Shown: positions 16,926 to 25,753, numbered from the stretch's first letter. The stretch is 39,593 nucleotides of DNA from an uncultured Succinivibrionaceae bacterium (GCA_900539665.1 UQCV01000012.1:1-39593), one strand, 5' to 3'. Numbers and translations: made by a program. The notes: generated by a model from the letters alone, not told the origin.

Positions 16926-18107
16926 ATGTTTGGTACTCCATATTGTCAGAACGCAACCAAGGCGATGCTCTTAGGGTGCGGTGAACTTGGAAAGGAAGTT
17001 TGTCTCGAATTACAGCGCTTTGGCGTTGAAGTAATTGCGGTAGACCGCTATCCAAATGCTCCAGCTATGCAAGTAGCTCATCGTAGTCACGTCATTGACA
17101 TGCTCGATGGTGAAAAACTTGAAGCTTTAATTGAAGCGGAAAAACCTGACTACATCATCCCTGAAATCGAAGCTATCGCTACTGAAAAGCTCGTTGAACT
17201 TGAAAAGAAGGGTTTTAAAGTAGTTCCAAGTAGCTTTGCTGCTCGTACCACCATGGACCGTGAAGGGATCCGTACTCTCGCTGCTGAAAAGCTCCATCTC
17301 CCTACCTCTAAGTATGTTTTTGCCGACAATTTAGAAGACTTTAAGGCGGGTGTCGCTAAGATTGGGATTCCATGCGTAGTTAAGCCAGTAATGAGCTCTT
17401 CAGGCAAGGGGCAAAGCGTAATCAAGTCTGAAGCTGATATTGAAAAAGCTTGGCAGATTGCACACGACGAAGGCCGTGGGCACAAGAGTAAGGTTATTAT
17501 TGAAGAATTCTTAAAGTTTGATTATGAAATCACTCTTTTAACTGTAAGTGCTGTTGATGGTTTCCATTTCTGTGCGCCTATCGGCCACCGTCAGGAAAGC
17601 GGTGACTACCGTGAAAGCTGGCAGCCAGCTAAGATGGATGAAAATGCTCTTATTAAAGCGCAGTACATCGCCAAATCTATCGTTGATGCCCTTGATGGTT
17701 ACGGTATCTACGGGGTTGAACTCTTTGTTTGTGGTGACGAAGTCCTCTTTAGTGAAGTATCTCCACGTCCACATGACACCGGTATGGTAACTATGATTTC
17801 ACAGAACATGAGCGAATTTGCGCTTCACGTTAGAGCAATTTTAGGTCTCCCGATCGGCACCATCAGAAACTATGGTCCATCTGCTTCTGTAGCTTTACTT
17901 GGTAGCGGCGATTCTACTAATATCGCTTACGACAACGTAGATAAAGCTTTGTCATTCTACCCAACTGCTCAGGTTCGTTTGTTCGGCAAGCCAGAAATCC
18001 ACGGCCATCGTCGTCTTGGGGTGGTGCTCACTAATGCCGATACTGTAGAAGAAGCCGTAGAAGCTGGTAAGAAAGTAGCTGAAAACATTAGCATCATCTA
18101 CAAGTAA
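16926..18107 (+). CDS. purT: Formate-dependent phosphoribosylglycinamide formyltransferase PurT
   Basis: 393 residues, matching E. coli PurT (392) closely along the whole length. It converts formate, ATP and GAR to formyl-GAR, the folate-independent third step of purine synthesis, in the cytoplasm. ATP-grasp features: N-terminal nucleotide loop LLGCGELGKE at 15-24, substrate region VDRYPNAPAMQVAHRSHVI at 39-57, ATP-loop MSSSGKGQS at 156-164, GHRQESGDYRESWQP at 220-233, and the metal-binding SEVSPRPHDTG at 276-286. The start has AAGG 8 bases upstream. The enzyme suits an anaerobe in which pyruvate formate-lyase supplies formate. It is a single gene with no purine neighbours; gpt lies 4 kb away. 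Confidence 0.97.
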   Translation: MFGTPYCQNATKAMLLGCGELGKEVCLELQRFGVEVIAVDRYPNAPAMQVAHRSHVIDMLDGEKLEALIEAEKPDYIIPEIEAIATEKLVELEKKGFKVVPSSFAARTTMDREGIRTLAAEKLHLPTSKYVFADNLEDFKAGVAKIGIPCVVKPVMSSSGKGQSVIKSEADIEKAWQIAHDEGRGHKSKVIIEEFLKFDYEITLLTVSAVDGFHFCAPIGHRQESGDYRESWQPAKMDENALIKAQYIAKSIVDALDGYGIYGVELFVCGDEVLFSEVSPRPHDTGMVTMISQNMSEFALHVRAILGLPIGTIRNYGPSASVALLGSGDSTNIAYDNVDKALSFYPTAQVRLFGKPEIHGHRRLGVVLTNADTVEEAVEAGKKVAENISIIYK

Positions 18108-18209
18108 GAGCCTTAAAGGCCCACCTATTAATGTTTAAAGCTCGAGCGTAGCTAAAAACACAGTGGGCTTTAAATACACAGTGAGCTTTAAAAAGCTTAA
18201 CGCTCATAG

Positions 18210-18245
18210 GATTTCCTCCTCTTATTAACTTAAGAGGAGGAAATC
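18210..18245. terminator. 15-bp perfect stem-loop after purT
   Basis: GATTTCCTCCTCTTA (18210-18224) pairs exactly with TAAGAGGAGGAAATC (18231-18245) around a 6-base loop. It is about 100 bases past purT and probably ends or protects its transcript. There is no T-run after it, and the right arm contains an AGGAGG ribosome-site sequence that the stem would hide. Confidence 0.55.
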
Positions 18246-18334
18246 AGTATTAATAGAGTTTAAATTTGTAACGAAGATGGCGGCCATTTAAAACGGCCAA
18301 GCGCGTTCTTTTGCTATGGATGTACGTTGTAAGC

Positions 18335-18394
18335 AAGTATGACCTAGGCGACGCCAAGTATGACCGAAGCGACGCCAAATATGACCGAAGCGAC
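18335..18394. repeat. 21-bp tandem repeat, about 3 copies
   Basis: AAGTATGACCGAAGCGACGCC-type units at 18335-18355, 18356-18376 and a shorter one at 18377-18394, then scattered fragments (AAGCGAC, CATAAGTATGA) to about 18450. The 21-base unit would keep a reading frame, but no plausible protein uses it. Confidence 0.7.
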
Positions 18395-18619
18395 AAGCGA
18401 CATAAGTATGAAAGGCCACGCAGTGTGCCCCAGGTTACGTAGTAGGCCAAGCGACGCCAGTACGAATGCTTAAAATTTTGGCTACAACGCCATTGGCTAC
18501 TCACGTGATGCACTACTAATTGGCTTGCATTTGGCTAGCAATTAGCTACTAACTTCTACCAATTAACTACTGATTTACTACTATTTTACTACTAAATATT
18601 ATTTAACCGAGGACCAAAT

Positions 18620-18808
18620 ATGCCTCTATCTAACTACCAAACAATGGATCCTTTTATGTTGCTTTCAATTTGCAACATGAAAATGCGTGATGAAGAATTA
18701 GACCTTGAAGGTTTGTGCCGTAGCTACGACTTAGACCAAGAAATCTTAACCAAGCGCTTAAGTGCAGCTGGTTTTGAGTATGACGCCAAAACTCAGCAGT
18801 TTAGATAA
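18620..18808 (+). CDS. DUF4250 domain protein
   Basis: 62 residues, the full length of this small family. The diagnostic N-terminal motif is MDPFMLLSICNMKMRDE (residues 9-25), followed by the LDLEGLCRSYDLDQEIL helix region and the closing GFEYDAKTQQF. The pattern suggests a small helical, possibly helix-turn-helix-like fold, but the function is unknown. DUF4250 is common in gut anaerobes. It has a clear ribosome site, CGAGGA, 7 bases before the ATG. It stands alone in the same direction as its neighbours; the 512-residue unknown gene follows after 230 bases. Confidence 0.88.
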   Translation: MPLSNYQTMDPFMLLSICNMKMRDEELDLEGLCRSYDLDQEILTKRLSAAGFEYDAKTQQFR

Positions 18809-19038
18809 CTAAGTTGGTTTGGCGTTATTTGGCACTTGGTTTTAAACTCGAGTTTTGTTTTAAACTTTAGTTCGAACTTGGTTTTGGATTTAGGGATAAA
18901 CCAAGGTGCAAGTAGAATTTACTTATGCTTAAATGCCTTTAAACACACTTAAATACATTTAGTTACATTTTGTAATTCATGCTTCACCTTTGGGTTTGTT
19001 ACCGTTTTTTGTTATTTGATTTGCTATTAACTGCATAA

Positions 19039-20577
19039 ATGTTACTACTTCATTTACCTCCACTTAATGCTGACAATGTACCTTGGCGGGTTGAATACCT
19101 CGAATTTGACCCAGAAATGGTCACCAAATACAACGTTGTTTCAGCTTTTCGGGCTTTACCTCGGGCGCGTACTATCTGCGTCAGACCTCGCGCTGGTGAA
19201 TACCCATCACCTCGTTATGCTCTTGCCTCCCCATACGATACAGGCGATACTTTGATGTTCGGTACCACGAATAACGAAAACGCCTCCGCCGAACTCAAGA
19301 CGCTCCTCTCAAGGCACCAAGATATCGTGTTTACTGGTGAACGCGCCTTAACACTCATGCGCGCTTTAGAGCTTAGATTACTAACTAAAGAGCTTCTAAC
19401 CGGTAAGAATGTAGTTATCATTAAAAACTTAGTACAAGCAGCCCATTTATTTAAAAACGCCTGGGCCGGCCTTAAACCTGATATCCGGCGCCTTGCTATG
19501 GCAATTTGGGCCCGCGACCTTAGCCTCGCAGCAAGTGAGGCTCCAAATGACGCCTTAAGTAACACCGCAAGCAACATCAATAATAGCGTTCAAGCAAACA
19601 ATAGTAATAATGGCATTAGCATTAGCGGTAATAATGGTAATGGTAACGTTAATAAAAATAGCCATGGAAATAGTGCCCACAGTGCTACGCTTAACCTAAA
19701 CCTCAAAGCTGAACTTAAGACTGAGCTTGCCACCAAAGACTACCGCGACCCTAAAACCTTGCCTTTAACTGTCCTTGAGTGCGCGACCGTCGTCCTCCTT
19801 GACCTTTGGAAGCATTTTAAGGCGCTTACTTCCTATTACTTAAAGCCTGCATTTCCATTTACTAACCAGTCGCTCCCACCAAAGACCAAACCTTCCTTAT
19901 GGCTCGCGTTAAAAGAGCAAGAAATGCGTTTAATCGTACCATTACGTAATATTGGGAACAAAATATATGCCGCCGACATCGGCGCCTTTACCGATGACAG
20001 CAATATCTTAGATAGCGCTTGTATGCTTATCGATGACCATACTTGGATCATGTCTCCAGCTCCTGTAATTACTAATAACATTCTTAATTCTTTAGGCCTT
20101 GATGCCGAGGTGGCGCAAAGTCGTCTTGAAGTCATTTCTAAACTTATAAATGATGAAGCCCGTTTAGTTGAGTATTTTGATGAAGCTTTAGCGCGTAATC
20201 CAGAAGAAACAGCCATAACCGCTCCCCTCTCCAATTACAAAGCGATGAACCTTAGAGCGGCCATGCGACTTGAGCATCACACCTACCAAACTATCAGTAA
20301 CTGCCATGGTGATGTGGGAGAACTCACTAAGATGCTTCCGGCCCTTAAAGGCGTTTATCGTTTGATGGTTATGGATTACTTAGCCGGGGTTAGCCCTGAA
20401 TATTTAAACGAACCTTATCGCACCGGATGGCTTGAAGCTGCGCGCAGCCGAGAACTCTATGGCCGTGAAATGTTCACTAAGGAAATGAACCAAATAAATG
20501 GGCTTAACTTAACTACCCGCCAACAAAACGTGATTAAACGCTTGCTAAACGCGGTAGAGAACTTAATGAATGGTTAA
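19039..20577 (+). CDS. Protein of unknown function with Asn-rich insert
   Basis: 512 residues, family not recognised. Residues 1-165 look globular (opening MLLLHLPPLNADNVPWRVEY). About 180-215 is an Asn/Ser/Gly stretch built from repeated AAT/AAC/GGT codons (NNSVQANNSNNGISISGNNG). Residues 230-512 are globular and mainly helical, with ECATVVLLDLWKHFKALTSY and HHTYQTISNCHGDVGELTKM segments. No signal peptide or membrane helix. The ATG directly follows an in-frame TAA, so the start cannot lie further upstream; no Shine-Dalgarno is visible before it. The Asn-rich insert resembles those in the other unknown proteins of this window. Confidence 0.8.
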   Translation: MLLLHLPPLNADNVPWRVEYLEFDPEMVTKYNVVSAFRALPRARTICVRPRAGEYPSPRYALASPYDTGDTLMFGTTNNENASAELKTLLSRHQDIVFTGERALTLMRALELRLLTKELLTGKNVVIIKNLVQAAHLFKNAWAGLKPDIRRLAMAIWARDLSLAASEAPNDALSNTASNINNSVQANNSNNGISISGNNGNGNVNKNSHGNSAHSATLNLNLKAELKTELATKDYRDPKTLPLTVLECATVVLLDLWKHFKALTSYYLKPAFPFTNQSLPPKTKPSLWLALKEQEMRLIVPLRNIGNKIYAADIGAFTDDSNILDSACMLIDDHTWIMSPAPVITNNILNSLGLDAEVAQSRLEVISKLINDEARLVEYFDEALARNPEETAITAPLSNYKAMNLRAAMRLEHHTYQTISNCHGDVGELTKMLPALKGVYRLMVMDYLAGVSPEYLNEPYRTGWLEAARSRELYGREMFTKEMNQINGLNLTTRQQNVIKRLLNAVENLMNG

Positions 20578-20790
20578 GGGTAAAAGCCATGTTTTAAAAT
20601 GAGGTAAATTTAAATAGAGCCCATAGAAACGAACAAAAGCAAATAAACGCCAAACAAGCTAATGAGCTTGCATCAGCTTGTGTCAGTAAGTAGCGGCCAA
20701 TATAGGCCCATGTTGGCACGAGTATAAGCGTATAAACCAAGTAACAACGAATAAAACTAAATAAAACCTAAGAACTCCAATTAATTTAGC

Positions 20791-20807
20791 CGTGGCCCCA
20801 AGCCACG
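20791..20807 (+). promoter_or_regulatory. Hairpin in the leader of the flavin reductase gene
   Basis: CGTGGC-CCCAA-GCCACG forms a 6-bp GC stem ending two bases before ATG 20809 and 17 before ATG 20824. Its position makes 20809 a poor start and could affect translation; the effect is inferred. Confidence 0.4.
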
Positions 20808-20823
20808 TATGGGAAAATTTTTT

Positions 20824-21354
20824 ATGAAAAAAACACCAATTGATGTAATTGAACACGCAGGCCTTATTATGGCTGCGCTTAAAAAAGGCATTTTAATTAC
20901 CAGCGCCAAAGACGGTAAAGTTAATAGCATGACTATTAGCTGGGGTGCTCTTGGCATTGAATGGAACAAGAACATCTTCACTACCTACGTAAGAGAAAGC
21001 CGTTTTACTCGTACCTTTATCGAAGAAACTGGTGAATTCACCGTTAATCTCCCAATTGGAGCTTTTGACCCGCAAATTACCAAGATCTGTGGTTCAAAGT
21101 CAGGTCGTGACTGTGACAAGATTAAAGAATTAAATTTACATCCTGTTGTTGGCGATGAAGTACAAGCTCCAGGTCTATTAGAATTACCTCTTACTCTTGA
21201 ATGTCGTGTAGTCATGAAGAGCTTACAAGACCCAATGGCCATGGCTCCTGATTGCGCTAAATGGTACCCAGAAGATGAAAGTAGTGGTAAAGCAGACCGC
21301 CATATTGCTTATCATGCTGAAATATTGCGCGCCTACATCATTGAAAACGATTAA
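20824..21354 (+). CDS. Flavin reductase-like (flavoredoxin) FMN-binding protein
   Basis: 176 residues from ATG 20824 (181 from ATG 20809). I prefer 20824 because GGGAAA precedes it and homologues start at MKKTPIDV. Family features: GILITSAKDGKVNSMTISWG at about 23-42, the typical FMN-phosphate-binding strand with conserved T and W-G; FTTYVRESRFTRTFIEETGEF at about 52-72; and the closing HIAYHAEILRAYI stretch. Flavin reductase-domain proteins of this subgroup bind FMN and act as small redox carriers or NAD(P)H:FMN reductases in anaerobes. The physiological partner is not evident from the neighbours. Confidence 0.88.
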   Translation: MKKTPIDVIEHAGLIMAALKKGILITSAKDGKVNSMTISWGALGIEWNKNIFTTYVRESRFTRTFIEETGEFTVNLPIGAFDPQITKICGSKSGRDCDKIKELNLHPVVGDEVQAPGLLELPLTLECRVVMKSLQDPMAMAPDCAKWYPEDESSGKADRHIAYHAEILRAYIIEND

Positions 21355-22117
21355 TTTTTAGAAAAATTAAAGTAAATTTAGGTAAATTATGGTCAGTTTT
21401 AGCAGTCCTTGCTAGAATATGGGCCAAATTTTTTAATTAATCTAAAACCCCCTTCATCTAGTCATAAATTGCTAGCTAAAAATTTAAACCGCCCCTACGC
21501 ATTGGTCAAAAAATTTTGCCACAGCTTTTTGGTAATTTGGTTTAAAAATTTGAAGCCGGCAAGCGCCCATTAGATGCTTACGGTTTACCAGTTACAAGTT
21601 TACCGCTTACAAATTTACCAAAAGGTAAAAGCTAAAAAGTAAAAGGTAAAAAAGAAGGTAAACGGTGAATGGTAGGCCACAATTAAAGGTTGACGGGTAG
21701 TAAAAGGGAAAAAAGAAAAAAGGAAAAAGTTAAAAAGTTGAAGGTTAAAAAGTTCCTTGAGCCACAACCCATGGCGCTAGGAACTTAAACTTAAAGCGGT
21801 TAGCTTCTAGCAGGTATTAGTACCTAACTATTAATGCCATGCCATGAGTACCACGCCATGAGTACATACTAGTACCATACTAAATGTGACTAGCACCATG
21901 AAGTGAAACCCAAACAAACCTAACCCCGCAACTAAAACACCAAAGATTAAAAAATGGCAGTTAAACAGGCACTGCCACAATAAATAAAGGTGAACAGGCC
22001 GAACTAAACCAAAGGCGCAAAGCTTGAGCAAAACTTGAGCAAAGCTTGAGCAAAAACCTGAGCCAAAATAAGTCGCACCACCTAAGATTTTAAAGGAATA
22101 AAGGAAGAAACAGTATC
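21355..22117. other. Low-complexity spacer before gpt
   Basis: 763 bases without a gene. At 21570-21760 it is built of drifting GGTAAA/AAAGTAAAAGG/TTTACC words; at 22016-22060 AAGCTTGAGCAAA recurs four times with small changes. A minus-strand open frame at 21831-22031 is low-complexity and rejected. The gpt promoter must lie in the last part, but no clear box is seen. Confidence 0.6.
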
Positions 22118-22561
22118 ATGACCAATAAGGTATATATCAGCTGGGAAAACTATCAAAAAGACGTACGTAGCCTCGCTAAGAGAATTCGTGATCGCAATAT
22201 TACCTCTATTATCGCCGTAACTCGTGGCGGTCTTTTTCCGGCAGCTATTTTAAGTACAGAACTTGGCATCAGACTCGTAGACACCCTCTGCCTTTCTTCC
22301 TATGTGCATGATCGTCAAGGCGAAATGACTATTCTTAAGAAGCCTGAAATTGATTTGACCAACACCCTTATCATCGACGATCTTTCAGATACCGGCAATA
22401 CCGCTCGTGTAATTAAAGAACTTTTTCCGAACAGCTTCTACTGCTGCGTATACGTTAAGCCCAAAGGGGCCGTATACCCAGATGAATTTGTGCGTGAATA
22501 CCCCCAGGACACTTGGATCGTACAGCCTTGGGACGTTGGTGAAGACGGCTTCTTAGACTAA
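22118..22561 (+). CDS. gpt: Xanthine(-guanine) phosphoribosyltransferase Gpt
   Basis: 147 residues (E. coli Gpt 152), alignable throughout. It transfers phosphoribose from PRPP to xanthine, guanine and less well hypoxanthine, forming XMP, GMP or IMP in purine salvage. Signatures: IIAVTRGGLFPAAIL at 31-45, CLSSYVHDRQGEM in the flexible loop region, the PRPP-binding loop IIDDLSDTGNTA at 85-96, and the base-recognition end QDTWIVQPWD. The usual proteobacterial motif has VDTG; here it is SDTG, a mild change. Ribosome site AAGGAAG lies upstream of the ATG. A large imperfect inverted repeat follows the stop. Confidence 0.95.
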   Translation: MTNKVYISWENYQKDVRSLAKRIRDRNITSIIAVTRGGLFPAAILSTELGIRLVDTLCLSSYVHDRQGEMTILKKPEIDLTNTLIIDDLSDTGNTARVIKELFPNSFYCCVYVKPKGAVYPDEFVREYPQDTWIVQPWDVGEDGFLD

Positions 22562-22617
22562 GATTTAACTATCCTAGAGACTAAGGCGAAAGCTCAGACG
22601 CTAACACTTAGCCTATT

Positions 22618-22719
22618 CAATCCACATAGTATTCTCCTTAGCGCAGAATAAAGCTAGAGTTTAAAACAAAGCTTAACTCTATTTTTAACTTACGGCTAAG
22701 GCGAAGATTATGTGGATTG
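22618..22719. repeat. Nested inverted repeat after gpt (102 bases)
   Basis: The outer arms of 25 bases (22618-22642 and 22695-22719) match at 22 of 25 positions; their ends CAATCCACATA / TATGTGGATTG are perfect. The 52-base interior holds a second stem, TAGAGTT / AACTCTA. The whole could fold as one branched hairpin. It may be a terminator-like element, a small RNA or a palindromic repeat unit; no T-run follows the outer stem. Confidence 0.75.
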
Positions 22720-22838
22720 ATGGTTTACCATTGCTATCCCGCTTTAAAATTGAATCTGACCTTAAAATTGAACCATAAGACGTTTTAAATCTAGAATACC
22801 GAACCTAGACCTAAAACCACCTTCAAATACCAATTTCC

Positions 22839-23543
22839 TTAGAAATCAGTTTCATAGTCATGCTCGCGTTCTTTTAGAATCTGCTTGTACTCGCGCCAAT
22901 TAGGCATGTACTTTTCTATATGGCGGTAAAAAGTTTCGTCATGATTACGCGAAACCAAGTGACTTAGTTCATGTAGGATAATGTAATCAAGGCACTCATA
23001 CGGTTTAGAAACTAATTGTAAATTAAACCAAATCTTTTTAGTAACTACATTGCAGGTGCCCCATCTTGTTTTCATATCCCTAACCTGCCATGAATTGCAT
23101 TTAAGTCCAGTTAGAGCCTCCCATTTAGGCAGACGATTGGCAATTTCTTTTTTTAATTCTAAACGGAATGAATTTTTAATTAAATTCGCTCTTTGGTCAG
23201 TCGTAGCAGTTTTAGGTATCGATAAAATCATGGTTTTATCATGCAGCCCTATTCTGAATACAGTGTCGCTATAAATAAATTCTAGAGTATATGGTTTTCC
23301 CCATAGGTAAATTGTATCACCGGACACGTATTGACGTTTACGTAGTCTTGGTTGCGCTTCAAGTTTAGCAATAGCGTCTTTAACAAAATCTATGTTTTCT
23401 GCAACAAAGGCTTTAATGGCCTCGTCATCTATTCTTAAAGGCGCGGAAACAAGTACTTCTTTTTGGGGCTTTACTCGTAAACGGAGAGTTTTGATATTTT
23501 TTTTGGTGACTTGCACTTCAATACCGTGCACAGTAAGTTGCAT
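22839..23543 (-). CDS. YgjP-like (M48-family) zinc metallopeptidase
   Basis: 234 residues, the normal size of YgjP/DUF45 proteins. A SprT-like zinc-peptidase domain fills the C-terminal half: HELSH at 191-195 (His191, His195 as ligands, Glu192 catalytic), with His201 in SRNHDETFY as likely third ligand and the typical ending YMPNWREYKQIL. The family motif DMKTRWGTCN is at 156-165. The N-terminal ~90 residues form a beta-rich domain with IKTLRLRVKPQKEVLVSAP. No signal peptide, so probably cytoplasmic. Its substrate is unknown; relatives sometimes sit with type I restriction genes. Ribosome site AGAGGAA lies upstream of the ATG. Convergent with gpt. Confidence 0.93.
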   Translation of the reverse strand: MQLTVHGIEVQVTKKNIKTLRLRVKPQKEVLVSAPLRIDDEAIKAFVAENIDFVKDAIAKLEAQPRLRKRQYVSGDTIYLWGKPYTLEFIYSDTVFRIGLHDKTMILSIPKTATTDQRANLIKNSFRLELKKEIANRLPKWEALTGLKCNSWQVRDMKTRWGTCNVVTKKIWFNLQLVSKPYECLDYIILHELSHLVSRNHDETFYRHIEKYMPNWREYKQILKEREHDYETDF

Positions 23544-23738
23544 TAAAAGTTCCTCTTGTTTATCTCAAAATTAAAGTAGCTATCAAGCAAATAGCAAGTC
23601 GAAAAAGGTTAGTACCTAACAAATGGAAAGCTATTTTTAAGCAAAAATGGTTTTAGTTAATTCTTGGGGTAGCTTGAAGAGCAACGCCTGATTTAAAAAC
23701 TTAGAGTGCAATTATATACAAACTTTTACTTCTGTTAG

Positions 23739-24020
23739 CTAAAGACTATCATCATACGGAAACTTTTCTAAAAATTTCTCTATCTTTCGCTTTTTAATTT
23801 GAGCCATACGGGGGCCGAATTTGGAAAAAATTTCTAATTCCTTAGCAAAAATCAAGCTACGGCTATCTTGGTTTGAAGCGCGATGTTTCAACTCGTAAGC
23901 GCTAGCCTCCTCAAAAGCCTCCATATCTAATACATAGACTAAGACTTCTTCAGTTGTTTTTAGGGTTAAAGCATTGCTGATTGAACCTCTTTCGGCGTAT
24001 ATGACGTGGTACGCTCCGTC
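23739..24020 (-). pseudogene. Imm63-like immunity protein remnant, start lost
   Basis: The only ATG (23924) would give 61 residues without a ribosome site, but the same frame is open 32 codons further up to 24020. It reads DGAYHVIYAERGSISN, then a stretch ending YVLDMEAFEEASAYELKHRA, then SNQDSRSLIFAKELEIFSKF and a final KFPYDDSL. This pattern (YHVIYAERG near the start, YEL-HR, DSR--IFAK-LE, PYDD at the end) fits, from memory, the small Imm63-type immunity proteins of polymorphic toxin systems. No start codon exists in the upper part, so the gene appears decapitated beside the TnpB remnant. No toxin gene is nearby. The family call is moderate. Confidence 0.5.
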
Positions 24021-24088
24021 TTATGCCGTTATTTTAGATCTACAAAAAGTTTATAAGCTACAGTTTTGTAGGCTTACTCACCCTTTTA

Positions 24089-24283
24089 CTAAATTCGCGC
24101 TTCGTAAGCCATCGTTTTTACTTGATTTATTGCTAAATCTTCGTTCAAACTATGGGGATCCACGCGCATAAATTCGGCGGTAACTCCACTTACTAAAGTC
24201 TTTTTCATCTTTTCTCTTAAATTGATAGCTGCATTGAGGTCTCTATCTATGGTAAAGCCACAACTTGAACATACGTAGGTCCA
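24089..24283 (-). pseudogene. TnpB (IS200/IS605-type) C-terminal remnant
   Basis: The segment TYVCSSCGFTIDRDLNAAIN with NLREK following is the final zinc-finger and RuvC-III motif of TnpB (second CxxC of the zinc ribbon, and D in DRDLNAAIN). The ~33 codons before it in the same frame (to 24382) are hydrophobic and not TnpB-like, so homology breaks sharply at about 24283. The rest of the gene is missing. A short tail follows to the stop at 24089, and no intact element end is recognisable below it. Confidence 0.8.
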
Positions 24284-24335
24284 AAAGTCCGTCAATACTA
24301 TAAACAAAAAGGCCACTAGGCCTACATAAAAAAAC

Positions 24336-24379
24336 AGGCTTACAAATATCATTAACCGCACTCGGTTCTTTGTAAGCCT
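24336..24379. repeat. 11-bp inverted repeat at the TnpB remnant edge
   Basis: AGGCTTACAAA (24336-24346) pairs exactly with TTTGTAAGCCT (24369-24379). It lies just upstream of the point where TnpB homology begins, and related GTAAGCC/GTAGGCTTAC words occur near 24068 and 24107 on the other side of the remnant. These could be worn element ends. Confidence 0.5.
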
Positions 24380-24386
24380 CAAACAT

Positions 24387-24406
24387 GTTTTAAAAGCTTT
24401 TAAAAC
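24387..24406. repeat. 20-bp perfect palindrome
   Basis: GTTTTAAAAGCTTTTAAAAC is its own reverse complement. It lies between the TnpB remnant and the SIMPL gene. It may act as part of a terminator or be a leftover of the mobile element. Confidence 0.5.
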
Positions 24407-24540
24407 TTTTGTTTTAGATCGCTAACCACTTTTTTAGGGCAGAGCGCATCTTATTTAACGGTAAAACAATTCAGAGCATCGTATTACCTAAGTTTTTAGA
24501 CTTTTTAACATTCAATTAGGAGCAATTTTCACAAAAAAAC

Positions 24541-25254
24541 TTAGTCATTTAAGAAGTAAGTAACAGTTGAAACAACACGTACAACCTTACGTGAATTGTC
24601 ACCTTCTTCATCGGTAATAGAGAATTGACCTTGAGTTGCAGTCTTAATACGACCTAAAGCAGAACCAGAGTCGTGAGCAAACTTTTCTGCAACCTGACGA
24701 GCATTACGAGTTGATTCTTCTACCATGCTTGGCTTGATGTTATTAAGACCAGTAAAGATGAAGTTAGTACTCCAAGTTGAATCATCAAGTGGAACTCCTG
24801 CTTTAACTAACTGGTCGAGGTCTTTGTATAAGCCCTTAACAGTTGCCACATCTCTTGAGTCAATGTTGATCCCATCTCTAATGTTAAAGCGACATTCTGG
24901 ATTACGATTAGTGTTATAAGTTTCCTTATAAGTATCGCTAAGACTTGGAGTTCTAGAATGAATATCTTCACGCTTAACGCCATGAGTATTTAAGAACTTT
25001 AAGATTTCAGTTTTAGCTTTATCTGAACGTGATACCGCTTCTTCTAAAGTTGGGGCACATTCACTAAAGGTAAATGGCATTACTACACGGTCAGCGTCCA
25101 CGGTGCGTTCAGCTAAACCCTTAACAACAACCACACGTGAGTTTTCAAGCATCTTGTCAGTTGCTTTCTCAAAAGCTGGAGCCAGCATCCAAGCAGAAGC
25201 AACCATCGCAGCGCCTAACAAAATAGAACCAGCAACGAGAGACTTTCCTTCCAT
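24541..25254 (-). CDS. Second SIMPL domain (DUF541) protein, membrane-anchored
   Basis: 237 residues. Residues 5-28 (LVAGSILLGAAMVASAWML) form an uncleaved-looking signal anchor, then SRVVVVKGLAERTVDADRVV at about 39-58 opens the SIMPL domain, which runs to about 235. The length and start fit the COG2859 branch rather than the YggE branch, so it is not a recent copy of the protein at 552-1313. It is expected at the periplasmic face of the inner membrane. AGGGA lies 7 bases upstream of the ATG. Single gene between mobile remnants and a long spacer. Confidence 0.88.
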   Translation of the reverse strand: MEGKSLVAGSILLGAAMVASAWMLAPAFEKATDKMLENSRVVVVKGLAERTVDADRVVMPFTFSECAPTLEEAVSRSDKAKTEILKFLNTHGVKREDIHSRTPSLSDTYKETYNTNRNPECRFNIRDGINIDSRDVATVKGLYKDLDQLVKAGVPLDDSTWSTNFIFTGLNNIKPSMVEESTRNARQVAEKFAHDSGSALGRIKTATQGQFSITDEEGDNSRKVVRVVSTVTYFLND

Positions 25255-25753
25255 AATTTATCCCTAATTATAAGTATTTAATTTGATGATTTAAGTATAC
25301 GCGTAATGACTTGAACCAAAGCCAAGCTTTTCGCTTAACCTAAATTTAGTTTAATGTGAACTACAAATATATGCAACCCTCTAGACTACAGATGGCCTTT
25401 TAATGAAAAAATTCCCTTCGTTACAAATCTTAACAATTGCTACATAAGGATATACATTGTCAATTTGAGCCTCTGTATATGCTTAAATTTATAATTTCAC
25501 TATATTTTATGACTATAAAAACTTAGCTTAGTTCAAAGGCTTCAGGGGAATTTAGCTTTTTGAGGCAAAACTACATTTTAGTAACTATTAATTTAAGCTC
25601 TTAAGGCGGCGTTACTTAATCATTGCCATAAGCTTGTGGTAGCTAGGTAGAGCTTATGCACGTTTGGGTATTACTTGCGGGAGTTTCAGCATAGCTTTAT
25701 AGAGCTTAGTGTTAGCTTGGGCCTAAATGGTATATTTTTATATTTGATGGATT

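Larger units (their letters stand above)
18108..18619. other. Spacer after purT with hairpin and tandem repeats
   Basis: 512 bases. It contains a short direct repeat (ACAGTGGGCTTTAAA / ACAGTGAGCTTTAAA near 18160-18193), a 15-bp hairpin at 18210-18245 and 21-bp tandem repeats from 18335. The minus-strand open frame across the repeats (18250-18513) has only repeat-derived SYLASLRSYL sequence and is not believed to be a gene. Confidence 0.6.

Noticed and set aside
18250..18513. 87-codon minus-strand frame over the 21-bp repeats
   Set aside because: Its sequence is only translated repeat (SYLASLRSYL) with no ribosome site or homology.
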